Part shown: positions 57,464 to 64,000 of the stretch, piece by piece | Layout of the letters: the number at the start of each line of letters is the position of its first letter | Numbering within the stretch: the first letter of the stretch is position 1 | Origin: Phycicoccus avicenniae_A | GTDB taxonomy: Bacteria > Actinomycetota > Actinomycetes > Actinomycetales > Dermatophilaceae | Length of the DNA stretch: 64,000 nucleotides | Direction: 5' to 3' | NCBI RefSeq assembly: GCF_050496545.1 | Contig: NZ_JBNVZV010000002.1 | Location: 1-64,000 of the forward strand | Position numbers and translations under genes: made by a program | The notes under the pieces: generated by a model | The model's database searches: none | What the model saw: the letters and a program-made list of their open reading frames with translations, nothing else | What the model was told of the DNA's origin: nothing

Positions 57464-57912
57464 GACCCGGTGCTCGGGGGCGGCGGAGGAGGGGGCGGGG
57501 GAGCGGGTGCCGCCACCGACCCGCCGCCGGAGGAGCCGGACGAACCTCCGGACGAACCCGACGAGCCTCCCGACGAGCCGGACGAGCCGCCGCCCACTCG
57601 GGCAGAGCCCGACGCGGAGGCGCGCACGACGACCTTCGGCCCGACGACGGTCCGCGTCTTGCGTGCCTTGGTGACGACGGCCGGGTGCGCCTTGGCCCAG
57701 GCGAGGAGCTGCTCGTGGTACGCCTTGGCCGCCGTCGCGTCCGCGGCGGCCTTGGCCCGGGCCTTGGCGGCATCGGCCGTGGCGGTCTCGTGCGCGGCGG
57801 CGGCGGTCGCGGCCCCGGTGGCGGCGACGGCCGCCGTCGCGAGGGCGCCGCTGAGCACCGTGAGGAGGACGCGCGAGCGGTCGCGCTGTCCTCGGCTGAG
57901 CAGGGGGTCCAC
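57460..57912 (-). CDS. Membrane-anchored low-complexity protein heading the electron-transfer operon
   Basis: The 150-residue protein has one N-terminal anchor or signal (VLLTVLSGALATAAVAATGAA, read up to 20 residues), an Ala/Lys-rich helix (~residues 45-80), a Ser/Gly repeat tract (SGSSGGSSG) and a poly-Pro tail. It is the first gene of the cassette with apbE, overlapping it by ATGA. It occupies the place where an FMN-binding protein is usual but lacks that domain. GTG 57912 has GGAGGAG upstream. Confidence 0.7.
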   Translation of the reverse strand: MDPLLSRGQRDRSRVLLTVLSGALATAAVAATGAATAAAAHETATADAAKARAKAAADATAAKAYHEQLLAWAKAHPAVVTKARKTRTVVGPKVVVRASASGSARVGGGSSGSSGGSSGSSGGSSGSSGGGSVAAPAPPPPPPPPPSTGS

Positions 57913-57989
57913 CGGTGTCTCCTCCGGGCAGGGGCTGGGCTGACCCGTCCAGCGTGGCGCCGGGCCGCGCAAGGGCGGGTCATCGTCGC

Positions 57990-58042
57990 GTTAAGGGTTC
58001 GTCATGCCGGGGCCCGGCCTGAGCCGTTTAACCCAGCCTTAT
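57990..58042. promoter_or_regulatory. Imperfect inverted repeat in the divergent promoter region
   Basis: GTTAAGGGTT (57990-57999) and GTTTAACCCagCCTTA (58026-58041) form an interrupted inverted repeat in an otherwise GC-rich stretch. They lie between the electron-transfer operon and the 133-residue protein gene. Such AT-rich repeated half sites often bind OmpR-type regulators; the two-component system at 58.5-60.5 kb is a candidate. Confidence 0.45.
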
Positions 58043-58109
58043 CGGTCCGACGACCCACGCTTGACGTGCGCGACCCCACGATGGGCGCCCCTGCACCCCG
58101 GAGGTCCCC

Positions 58110-58511
58110 GTGTCCCTCGCGACGACCATCGCCACCGGCACCCTCGCCGGCGGCCTGCTCGCCGTCGGCGTCTACGCCGTCACCGCCCCGCCCGACCAGT
58201 CCGCCGTCCGGCAGCCGGTCGCGCCCACGTACGCGCCGGTCCCCACCCCGACCGTCACGCACCTCGCCGGGTGCACCGCCCCGGCACGGCTCGAGCACGG
58301 TGTCTGCGTGACACACAAGCCGGGCCCGACGGTGACCCTCCCGGCGACCTCCCGGGCCGCGTCCGGCACGACGACGAGCGCCGGGCGCACGGCCCGGCCC
58401 GCGGCGCCGACCACCGGACCCGCCGTCGCCGACGACCGTGAGGACGACCACTGCGACGACCAGGACGACGAGGACACCGGTGACGACGGCGGGGAGCACG
58501 AGGACGACTGA
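58110..58511 (+). CDS. Exported or membrane-anchored Pro/Thr-rich protein with acidic tail
   Basis: The 133-residue protein has an N-terminal hydrophobic segment (TIATGTLAGGLLAVGVYAV), a Pro/Thr/Ala-rich middle with two Cys (GCTAPARLEHGVCVTH) and a tail of Asp, Glu and His (DDREDDHCDDQDDED) likely to bind cations. No family is recognised. GTG 58110 has GGAGGT upstream. It diverges from the electron-transfer operon and converges on the histidine kinase. Confidence 0.7.
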   Translation: MSLATTIATGTLAGGLLAVGVYAVTAPPDQSAVRQPVAPTYAPVPTPTVTHLAGCTAPARLEHGVCVTHKPGPTVTLPATSRAASGTTTSAGRTARPAAPTTGPAVADDREDDHCDDQDDEDTGDDGGEHEDD

Positions 58512-58539
58512 GGCTCCGGCTGCGGCCTCTCCTCGGAGG

Positions 58540-59829
58540 TCAGTCGGGGTCGACGGCCGGCAGGTCCACGCGGACGCGCAGGCCGCCGAGGTCCGAACGC
58601 CCCAGCTGCACACCGCCCCCGGCCTGCTCGGCCAGGCGGTGCACGATCGCCAGCCCCAGCCCCGTCGAGCCCCGCGCGCTGTGCCCACGCCCGCGCCACG
58701 GCAGGTCCATCCCGGGCCCCGCGTCCTCGACCGTGAGCACCGCCCCCGCGTCGCTGCGCGCGACGCCGACGACGACGTCAGCACTCTCGGGCGTGTGCGC
58801 GAACACGTTGTCCAGCACCGTGTCCAGCAGCTCGGCCAGGTCCTCCTCGGACAGCCGGACCGGCGGCGCCGAGTCGTCGCCGGTGAACCGCAGCACGCGG
58901 TCCTGGTCCTCGGCGAGGGGGCGCCAGAACGCCACGCGCGCGGCGGCGACCACCGACGGCGCGGCCCCGGTGGTCAGCTCGGTGGCGACCGTGCGGCGGG
59001 CTTCGCGCACCACGTCGTCGATGCTGCGCTGAAGGTGGTCGACGTGCTCGCGCAGCCGGTCGGCCACCTCCGGGTCGGCGACGAGCTCGGTGTCGAGGCG
59101 CAGGGCCGTCACGGGGGTGCGCAGGCGGTGCCCGAGGTCGGCGACCGTCTCGCGCTCGGCCTCGACCAGCCCGTGGATGCGGTCGGCCAGCGCGTTGAGC
59201 GCCCGGCCCAGCTCGGCGGTCTCGGGCGGCCCACCGGGCACCGCGCGCGCGGAGGCATCGCCCTCCCGCAGGCGGTGCGCGACCTCGGCGACCTCCGTCA
59301 CGGGGATGCTCACGCGGCGCCCGAGGCTCCACGCGGCGCCCACCGAGGCCCCGACGAGCGCGAGCCCCAGCAGCCCGATGGTCAGCCACGCCGACGGCAC
59401 ACCGGCGCGCAGCTCGTCGGTCGAGACGGTGGCCACGACGACGTCGATGCCGCTGCCGGTCGCGACCGGCACGAGGGCGTCCAGGCCCCCGTCGCGCCGG
59501 GCCGTGAAGGCCTCCTTGTCGGTGCGGGCCCGGTCGACGGCGGTGAGGGTGGCGGGGTCCAGGGCGCGTCCGTCGCCCAGCAGGGTCCCGTCGGGCTCGA
59601 CGACGGCGACCTCCGGCCCTTCCGCGGACAGGTCGGTGACGGTGCGGTCGAGGGTGGCGCGGTCGGTGAGCGTCGCGGTGAACCGGGCCACGCTCTGGGC
59701 CTGGTCCCGTGCGCGGGTGGTGGCGCGGTCGGCAGCGAGGTTGGCCACCAGGAAGCACAGCGGCACGACGAAGGCGACGACGACGGCCGAGGTGGTCGCG
59801 GCGACGAGCCAGGCGATGCGGCGGGTCAT
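58540..59829 (-). CDS. Sensor histidine kinase
   Basis: The 429-residue kinase has two membrane helices (residues ~7-30 and ~142-165) enclosing an extracytoplasmic sensor domain, then HAMP, the H-box DLGHRLRTPVTALRLD (~His 235), and an ATPase domain (LDTVLDNVFAHT, VEDAGPGMD, GSTGLGLAIV). ATG 59829 overlaps the response regulator stop by ATGA. The stimulus is unknown; proximity suggests a link to the electron-transfer cassette or the small exported proteins beside it. Confidence 0.93.
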   Translation of the reverse strand: MTRRIAWLVAATTSAVVVAFVVPLCFLVANLAADRATTRARDQAQSVARFTATLTDRATLDRTVTDLSAEGPEVAVVEPDGTLLGDGRALDPATLTAVDRARTDKEAFTARRDGGLDALVPVATGSGIDVVVATVSTDELRAGVPSAWLTIGLLGLALVGASVGAAWSLGRRVSIPVTEVAEVAHRLREGDASARAVPGGPPETAELGRALNALADRIHGLVEAERETVADLGHRLRTPVTALRLDTELVADPEVADRLREHVDHLQRSIDDVVREARRTVATELTTGAAPSVVAAARVAFWRPLAEDQDRVLRFTGDDSAPPVRLSEEDLAELLDTVLDNVFAHTPESADVVVGVARSDAGAVLTVEDAGPGMDLPWRGRGHSARGSTGLGLAIVHRLAEQAGGGVQLGRSDLGGLRVRVDLPAVDPD

Positions 59830-60536
59830 CCGCCGGGGGCGGGGTCGGTGCCCGCGGCCGGCGGGGCCACGAGGCGCACGCCGACGCCCCGGACGCTGTG
59901 GAGGTACACGGGATGAGCCGCGCTCTCGCCGAGCTTGCGCCGCAGCCACGACAGGTGGACGTCGACGGTGCGCTCGCCGCCGCCGTAGGGCTGGTTCCAG
60001 ACCTCCGCGAGCAGGTCGCGCTTCGTGACGACCTCGCCCGCGTGCTGCGCGAGGTGGGCGAGCAGGTCGAACTCGCGCCGGGTCAGCTCGAGGGGCGCGC
60101 CGCGCAGGCTGGCCTCGCGCGAGACCGGGTCGACCACGAGCTCGCCGACGGTCAGCGGCTCGGCGGGGCCGTCGGACCCGGTGCGGCGCAGGACGGCTCG
60201 CATCCGGGCCTCGAGCTGGGCGGTGCCGAAGGGCTTGACCACGTAGTCGTCGGCGCCTGCGTCGAGGGCGCGGACCACGGACGGGTCGTCGTCGCGCGCC
60301 GTCACGACGATGACGGGGACGTCGCGCACGGCGCGCAGCATCGTCAGGACGCTGTGGCCGTCGACGTCCGGCAGGCCGAGGTCGAGCAGCACGAGGTCGG
60401 GGGCGTCGTCGACGGCCAGCCGCAGGCCGTCCATCCCCGTGCGGGCACTCGAGACCGCGTGCCCCCGGTCGGTGAGGGAGCGGACGAGCGAGGACCGGAT
60501 CGCGGGGTCGTCCTCGATGACCAGCACGTGTGCCAC
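59826..60536 (-). CDS. OmpR-family response regulator
   Basis: The 236-residue regulator has a receiver domain (VIEDDPAIRSS, phospho-acceptor Asp in LVLLDLGLPDVDG, VTARDDD, VVKPFG) and a winged-helix DNA-binding domain (LTRREFDLLAHLAQ, VDVHLSWLRRKLG). It pairs with the downstream kinase. GTG 60536 follows TAGCGT by 7 bases on the minus strand; GTG 60545 is in frame but would overlap that hexamer. Confidence 0.94.
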   Translation of the reverse strand: MAHVLVIEDDPAIRSSLVRSLTDRGHAVSSARTGMDGLRLAVDDAPDLVLLDLGLPDVDGHSVLTMLRAVRDVPVIVVTARDDDPSVVRALDAGADDYVVKPFGTAQLEARMRAVLRRTGSDGPAEPLTVGELVVDPVSREASLRGAPLELTRREFDLLAHLAQHAGEVVTKRDLLAEVWNQPYGGGERTVDVHLSWLRRKLGESAAHPVYLHSVRGVGVRLVAPPAAGTDPAPGG

Positions 60537-60562
60537 AGTGGGCACGCTAGAGCAGGGAAGGG

Positions 60563-61075
60563 GTGAGCCGCGTGGACGCGCCCCGTCGCGCGCTCGTCGG
60601 GATGGTCGTGGCGTGGGTCGCCGTGGTCCTCGTCGTCGGTGGGCTGGCGTTCGTCGTCGTCTCCCGGGCCGGCAGCCAGGTGGGGCAGGCCTCGGCGCTG
60701 CGCACCGTCGCCGACGCCCCGGCCGGTGCCGGCTCCACGACACCCCGGCCCGCACCGTCCTCCTCCCGGCCGACCCCGACCGACACGGCCTCCAGCACGC
60801 CCGAGGACGAACCGGAAGTCCGGACACGGTCGTTCACCTCGCGCGGCGGAACGGTGGTGGCCTCGTGCACCGGGTCGCAGGTGCGCGCCGAGTCCATCAC
60901 GGTGCGCGACGGCTGGCGCTTCGCCGACGAGCGCGAGCCCGACAAGCTCGAGATCCACTTCTCCCGCACCGATGCTCCCGCGCGCGAGGAGGTCGAGGGC
61001 GACGACGACGCCGGCGAGGTCGAGATCCGTGTCGGATGCGTCGACGGCGTGCCCACGAGGTACGCCGACGAGTGA
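60563..61075 (+). CDS. Small membrane-anchored protein of unknown function
   Basis: The 170-residue protein has one membrane helix (ALVGMVVAWVAVVLVVGGLA, ~residues 10-29), a Ser/Thr/Pro linker (~55-85) and an exported beta-rich domain with two Cys (VASCTGSQVRA and RVGCVDG) that likely form a disulfide. It diverges from the response regulator with overlapping promoter regions (CTAG at 60547-60550), so it may be a target of that system. No family is recognised. Confidence 0.72.
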   Translation: MSRVDAPRRALVGMVVAWVAVVLVVGGLAFVVVSRAGSQVGQASALRTVADAPAGAGSTTPRPAPSSSRPTPTDTASSTPEDEPEVRTRSFTSRGGTVVASCTGSQVRAESITVRDGWRFADEREPDKLEIHFSRTDAPAREEVEGDDDAGEVEIRVGCVDGVPTRYADE

Positions 61076-61111
61076 CGAGCCGGGTTCGTCCCGGGCCACT
61101 AGCCTGCGGGG

Positions 61112-61975
61112 GTGAGCACCGCCCTCGTCACCGACTCCACGGCGTACCTCCCGGCCGGGGCCCTCGACGGCCTGCCGGTCCACGTCGTCCCGCTGCACGT
61201 CGTCATCGGCGGCCGCGAGCACCGCGAGGGCCTCGACGTCGGGGCCGGCGAGGTCGCCACCGCGCTGCGCTCCTTCACCCCGGTCTCGACCTCGCGCCCG
61301 GCGCCCGCAGCGTTCCTCGAGGCCTACGAGGAGGCGGCGCGGGCCGGCGCCGACAGCGTGGTCTCGGTCCACATCTCCGGTGAGCTGTCGAGCACCGTCG
61401 GCGGCGCCGAGCTCGCCGCGGGGCAGTCGCCGGTGCCGGTGACCGTCGTGGACTCGCGCGCCCTCGGCATGGTGATGGGGCACGCCGTGCTCGCCGGGGC
61501 GACGGCAGCCCGGGACGGCGCCTCGGCCGAGGACGTGACGCGCCTCGTCCGGGACACCTGCGCCGGCGCCACCGTCGTCTTCTACGTCGACACCCTCGAG
61601 TACCTGCGCCGCGGCGGGCGCATCGGGCGGGCCGGCGCGCTGCTCGGGTCGGCGCTGTCCATCAAGCCGATCCTCGGCCTGCGCGACGGGCAGATCGTGC
61701 CGCTCGAGCGGGTCCGCACCTCGAGCCGGGCCATCGCGCGCCTCGAGGAGCTGGCCGTCGAGGCGGCCGAGGCGGCTCTCGCGGGCGGCGCCCCCGGTGT
61801 CGACCTCGCCGTGCACCACCTCGACTCCGCGGAGCGGGCCGAGCGGCTCGCCGAGCGGCTGGGCAGCCGGCTGCCGGGGTCGCCCGTCGGGGTCGTCGAG
61901 CTCGGGGCGGTCGTCGGGGCGCACGTCGGCCCGGGCACGCTCGCGGTGGCCGTCGTGCCGAGGCCGGCCGGCTGA
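61112..61975 (+). CDS. DegV family fatty-acid-binding protein
   Basis: The 287-residue protein has the DegV pattern: LVTDSTAYLPAG at the start, TSRPAPAAFLEAYEEA, VHISGELSSTVGGAELAA and YVDTLEYLRRGGRIGRAGAL. Relatives bind fatty acids and supply them to kinases such as FakA in Firmicutes; here it precedes plsY, which uses acyl donors. GTG 61112 follows TAGCCT by 6 bases. plsY starts 5 bases after its stop. Confidence 0.93.
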   Translation: MSTALVTDSTAYLPAGALDGLPVHVVPLHVVIGGREHREGLDVGAGEVATALRSFTPVSTSRPAPAAFLEAYEEAARAGADSVVSVHISGELSSTVGGAELAAGQSPVPVTVVDSRALGMVMGHAVLAGATAARDGASAEDVTRLVRDTCAGATVVFYVDTLEYLRRGGRIGRAGALLGSALSIKPILGLRDGQIVPLERVRTSSRAIARLEELAVEAAEAALAGGAPGVDLAVHHLDSAERAERLAERLGSRLPGSPVGVVELGAVVGAHVGPGTLAVAVVPRPAG

Positions 61976-61980
61976 GCGCG

Positions 61981-62580
61981 ATGGTCCTCCTCGTCGGCGA
62001 GCTGGTCGTCCTGGCCGTCCTCGCCTTCCTGCTCGGCGGGGTGAACCCGGCGACGCTCGTGGCGCGCGGGCTCGGGCGCGACCTGCGCTCGGCGGGGTCG
62101 GGCAACCCGGGGGCGACGAACGCCGGGCGGGTGCTGGGCCGCAAGTGGGGCGTGCTCGTGCTGGCGCTCGACGTGCTCAAGGCGTGGCTGCCGACCGTGC
62201 TCGTGCTCCGGTCCATCGGGACGCTCGGAGCCGTCGTGGTGGGGCTGGCTGTCGTGCTGGGGCACGTCTGGAGCCCGTTCCTGCGGGGGCGCGGCGGCAA
62301 GGGCGTGGCCTGCGCGCTGGGCGCCATCCTCGCGATCGTGCCGTGGGTGGCGCTGGGCGCGCTCGTGCTGTTCGGGGTGGCGCTGGCGCTGGTCCGCTAC
62401 ATCGGGGAGGCCTCGGTCGTCGTCACGCTGGGGCTCGTCGTCGTCGGGGTGCTGGGGCTGGTCGGGGTGGTGGGGTACGTCGAGCCGCTGGTCGGCGGCT
62501 GGCTCGTCGTCCTGGCCCTGCTCGTGCTGTACCGCCACCGGCGCAACGTCGTCGCCTGGTGGGGGCGCCGGCGCGGGTGA
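61981..62580 (+). CDS. plsY: Glycerol-3-phosphate acyltransferase PlsY
   Basis: PlsY acylates glycerol-3-phosphate from acyl-phosphate in phospholipid synthesis. The 199-residue protein has about five membrane segments, SAGSGNPGATNAGRVLG (residues ~39-55), GHVWSPFLRGRGGKGVA and a third motif region near RYIGEASV. It is cotranscribed with the DegV protein. Confidence 0.92.
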   Translation: MVLLVGELVVLAVLAFLLGGVNPATLVARGLGRDLRSAGSGNPGATNAGRVLGRKWGVLVLALDVLKAWLPTVLVLRSIGTLGAVVVGLAVVLGHVWSPFLRGRGGKGVACALGAILAIVPWVALGALVLFGVALALVRYIGEASVVVTLGLVVVGVLGLVGVVGYVEPLVGGWLVVLALLVLYRHRRNVVAWWGRRRG

Positions 62581-62588
62581 GGGTCCCG

Positions 62589-62626
62589 TCGTCCACAGGG
62601 GCGGTGGGGCGCGGGCGTCGTCCACA
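62589..62626. promoter_or_regulatory. Two DnaA-box-like 9-mers
   Basis: TCGTCCACA occurs at 62589-62597 and 62618-62626, in the same direction, within the 97-bp space before comEA. They resemble actinobacterial DnaA boxes with one change. Regulation by DnaA is possible but unproven. Confidence 0.35.
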
Positions 62627-62677
62627 GATGTCCGCGGGGGCGGTCACGGGGGGGCTCGTGGTGCCTAGCGTCGGGGG

Positions 62678-63634
62678 ATGCGCGACCGACCCGACCCGCA
62701 CGCCCTCTCACCCAGGGCGCGGGCGCGGCTGCGGCAGAACCGTGGTCGGGGGGACCGGCCCGGATGGGTGCCGCGGTCGCCCTCGTCGGTGGACGTGCCG
62801 GTCGAGGTGGAGGAGGACCTACCCGTCGAGGTCGCGGCGGACGTCGGCGGCGGGGCCGGTATGGGTGTCGGCGGTCGACGTCCGGGCAGGGTGCGCCTGC
62901 CCGTGTCCCTCGCGACGGCGCGCTGGCAGCCGGGGCGGGCCGCGGTGCTGGGGGTCGCGCTGGTCACCGTGCTCGCGGTGCTCGTGCTGGGGCTGCGGGT
63001 GGCCTGGGCCCGCTCGGACGACGGCGACGTCGTGGCGCCCGGCGGGGGTGCCCGCGCCGGTCCGACCGGCCTGTCCGCGGGGGCGGTGGGCGTGGGGGTG
63101 CCGACCACGGGGCCGTCGGCGTCGGCCGGCACGTCCGCGTCCCCCACCGCGTCGGCGTCGGGGGCAGGCGCCGTCCTCGTGGTGCACGTCGTCGGCCGGG
63201 TCCGCCACCCCGGTGTGCTCCGGCTGCCGTCGGGCTCGCGGGTCACCGACGCCGTCGAGGCGGCCGGTGGAGCCACCCGCGGCGCGGACCTCTCCGGGCT
63301 GAACCTCGCCCGCGTGCTCGTCGACGGCGAGCAGGTCCGGGTGCCGGCGCCGGGGGAGGTGGTCGCCGGTCCCGGGCCGCCCTCCGGCGGGACCCCGGCC
63401 GGTGGTGGCGGGTCCGGCGGAGGTGGTGGCTCCGCTCCGGGCGGACCGGTGTCGCTGAACACCGCCGACGCCTCCGCCCTCGACGCGCTGCCCGGCATCG
63501 GCCCGGTCCTGGCGCAGCGGATCGTCGACTGGCGCACCGAGCACGGGCGGTTCACCAGCGTCGACGAGCTCGCCGAGGTGTCGGGCATCGGCGAGAAGCT
63601 GCTGGCGCAGCTGCGACCGCTGGTCGTGCCATGA
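62678..63634 (+). CDS. comEA: ComEA-type DNA-binding protein
   Basis: ComEA receives DNA for uptake through ComEC. The 318-residue protein has a disordered N-terminus, one membrane helix (AAVLGVALVTVLAVLVLGL, ~90-110), an SLBB domain (VVHVVGRVRHPGVLRLPSG, ~168-186) and two helix-hairpin-helix motifs at the C-terminus (LNTADASALDALPGIGPVLA and SVDELAEVSGIGEKLLAQL). ATG 62678 follows TAGCGT by 6 bases. Its stop overlaps comEC by ATGA. Confidence 0.94.
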   Translation: MRDRPDPHALSPRARARLRQNRGRGDRPGWVPRSPSSVDVPVEVEEDLPVEVAADVGGGAGMGVGGRRPGRVRLPVSLATARWQPGRAAVLGVALVTVLAVLVLGLRVAWARSDDGDVVAPGGGARAGPTGLSAGAVGVGVPTTGPSASAGTSASPTASASGAGAVLVVHVVGRVRHPGVLRLPSGSRVTDAVEAAGGATRGADLSGLNLARVLVDGEQVRVPAPGEVVAGPGPPSGGTPAGGGGSGGGGGSAPGGPVSLNTADASALDALPGIGPVLAQRIVDWRTEHGRFTSVDELAEVSGIGEKLLAQLRPLVVP

Positions 63635-64000
63635 GCGTGAGGTCGGACGCGCCGCGCCCGGACCTGCGCCTGCTCGGGCCGGCCCTCGTCGCGTGGGCGG
63701 TGGCCGCGGCGACCCTCGGCGCCGGATGGGCGCTGCGGCTGGTCGCGGTGTCGGCCGTCGCCGTTGTCGCGGGCGCACTCGTGGTCCTGGGGCGGCGGCC
63801 CTCGTCCCGTGTCGCGGCGTGGCGTGGTCCGGCCCTGCTCGTCGCCGTTCTCGTCGTGCTCCTGCAGGGGGCGGCGGTCGGCCACGGCGCCCTGCGCGAG
63901 CGGGGCGGGGTCCACGGGCTCGCGGCCGACCGGGCCGCGGTCGTCGCCGAGGTCGTCCTGACCGGCGACCCGCTACCCGTGACCTCGCGCGACGGCGAGG
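63631..64000 (+). CDS. comEC: ComEC/Rec2 competence channel, N-terminal part (runs off window)
   Basis: The frame starts at ATG 63631, overlapping comEA, and is open to the end (123 codons). It shows two or three hydrophobic segments (LVAWAVAAATLGAGWAL, LVAVSAVAVVAGALVVLG, LLVAVLVVLLQGAAVGHG), the usual start of ComEC. The identity rests on topology and the comEA-comEC order. Confidence 0.87.
   Translation, partial: MSVRSDAPRPDLRLLGPALVAWAVAAATLGAGWALRLVAVSAVAVVAGALVVLGRRPSSRVAAWRGPALLVAVLVVLLQGAAVGHGALRERGGVHGLAADRAAVVAEVVLTGDPLPVTSRDGE

Overview
This window is a stretch of very GC-rich chromosome read at about 73% G+C by eye. The gene families and backbone order point to an actinobacterium, probably in the Micrococcales and perhaps near the Intrasporangiaceae. 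Supporting signs are an IF-2 with a long Gly/Pro/Arg-rich N-terminus, an RNase E/G with a disordered acidic and basic N-terminus, the obgE-proB-proA-nadD-rsfS order, furA-katG, a DUF664 DinB-like protein, EthA-like and ESX-substrate-like proteins, and abundant leaderless-type promoters. The family-level placement is inference; no rRNA or species marker is present.

Layout. 1-8.1 kb: the end of the nusA-infB operon (infB, rbfA, truB, ribF), then a stand-alone SEDS (RodA/FtsW) gene and a fadD-type acyl-CoA ligase. 8.2-11 kb, minus strand: an ECF sigma factor with a coupled membrane partner, and a flavoprotein disulfide reductase homologue. 11.2-13.8 kb: a DinB-like protein and the first of two radical-SAM-linked genes. 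13.8-24.5 kb: an accessory block separating those two genes. It holds a K+ channel, a VOC protein, a lipoprotein, a double-hotdog thioesterase, a PadR/membrane pair, an S53 protease, a class III aminotransferase and an unrecognised two-gene cassette with an ESX-like N-terminus and calcium-binding repeats. 24.5-37.7 kb: the conserved block DUF2344 protein, rne, rplU, rpmA, obgE, proB, (pdxY), proA, (glycosyltransferase and a possible noncoding RNA), nadD, rsfS, a phosphoglycerate-mutase family protein and tRNA-Ala(GGC). 37.7-48 kb: a second accessory block behind the tRNA, beginning with copies of the tRNA tail, then furA-katG, a gpx/phosphoesterase/tag operon, an EthA-like monooxygenase with a MarR regulator, a 21-bp minisatellite, YhhN, a secreted M43 protease and a DUF4396 membrane protein behind a CsoR-type palindrome. 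48-54.4 kb: leuS with a leucine leader peptide and attenuator, an amidohydrolase, and a SAM-riboswitch-controlled class V aminotransferase. 54.4-58 kb, minus strand: a membrane electron-transfer cassette (ApbE, ferric-reductase-like protein, NuoF-like protein, ferredoxin). 58-64 kb: a two-component system, degV, plsY, comEA and the start of comEC.

How the genes work together. Many genes form four-base ATGA/GTGA stop-start overlaps, which mark translationally coupled operons. About twenty other genes start 6-8 bases after a (T/C)AnnnT hexamer, the arrangement expected when transcription starts at the start codon. The best regulatory elements are the leuS attenuator, the SAM-IV-type riboswitch with an RBS-sequestering hairpin, the furA operator, the PadR palindrome and the CsoR-type palindrome. 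The strongest candidates for something undescribed are the two-gene ESX-like/calcium-repeat cassette, the possible 300-nt structured RNA upstream of the glycosyltransferase, and the repeated tRNA-Ala tails.
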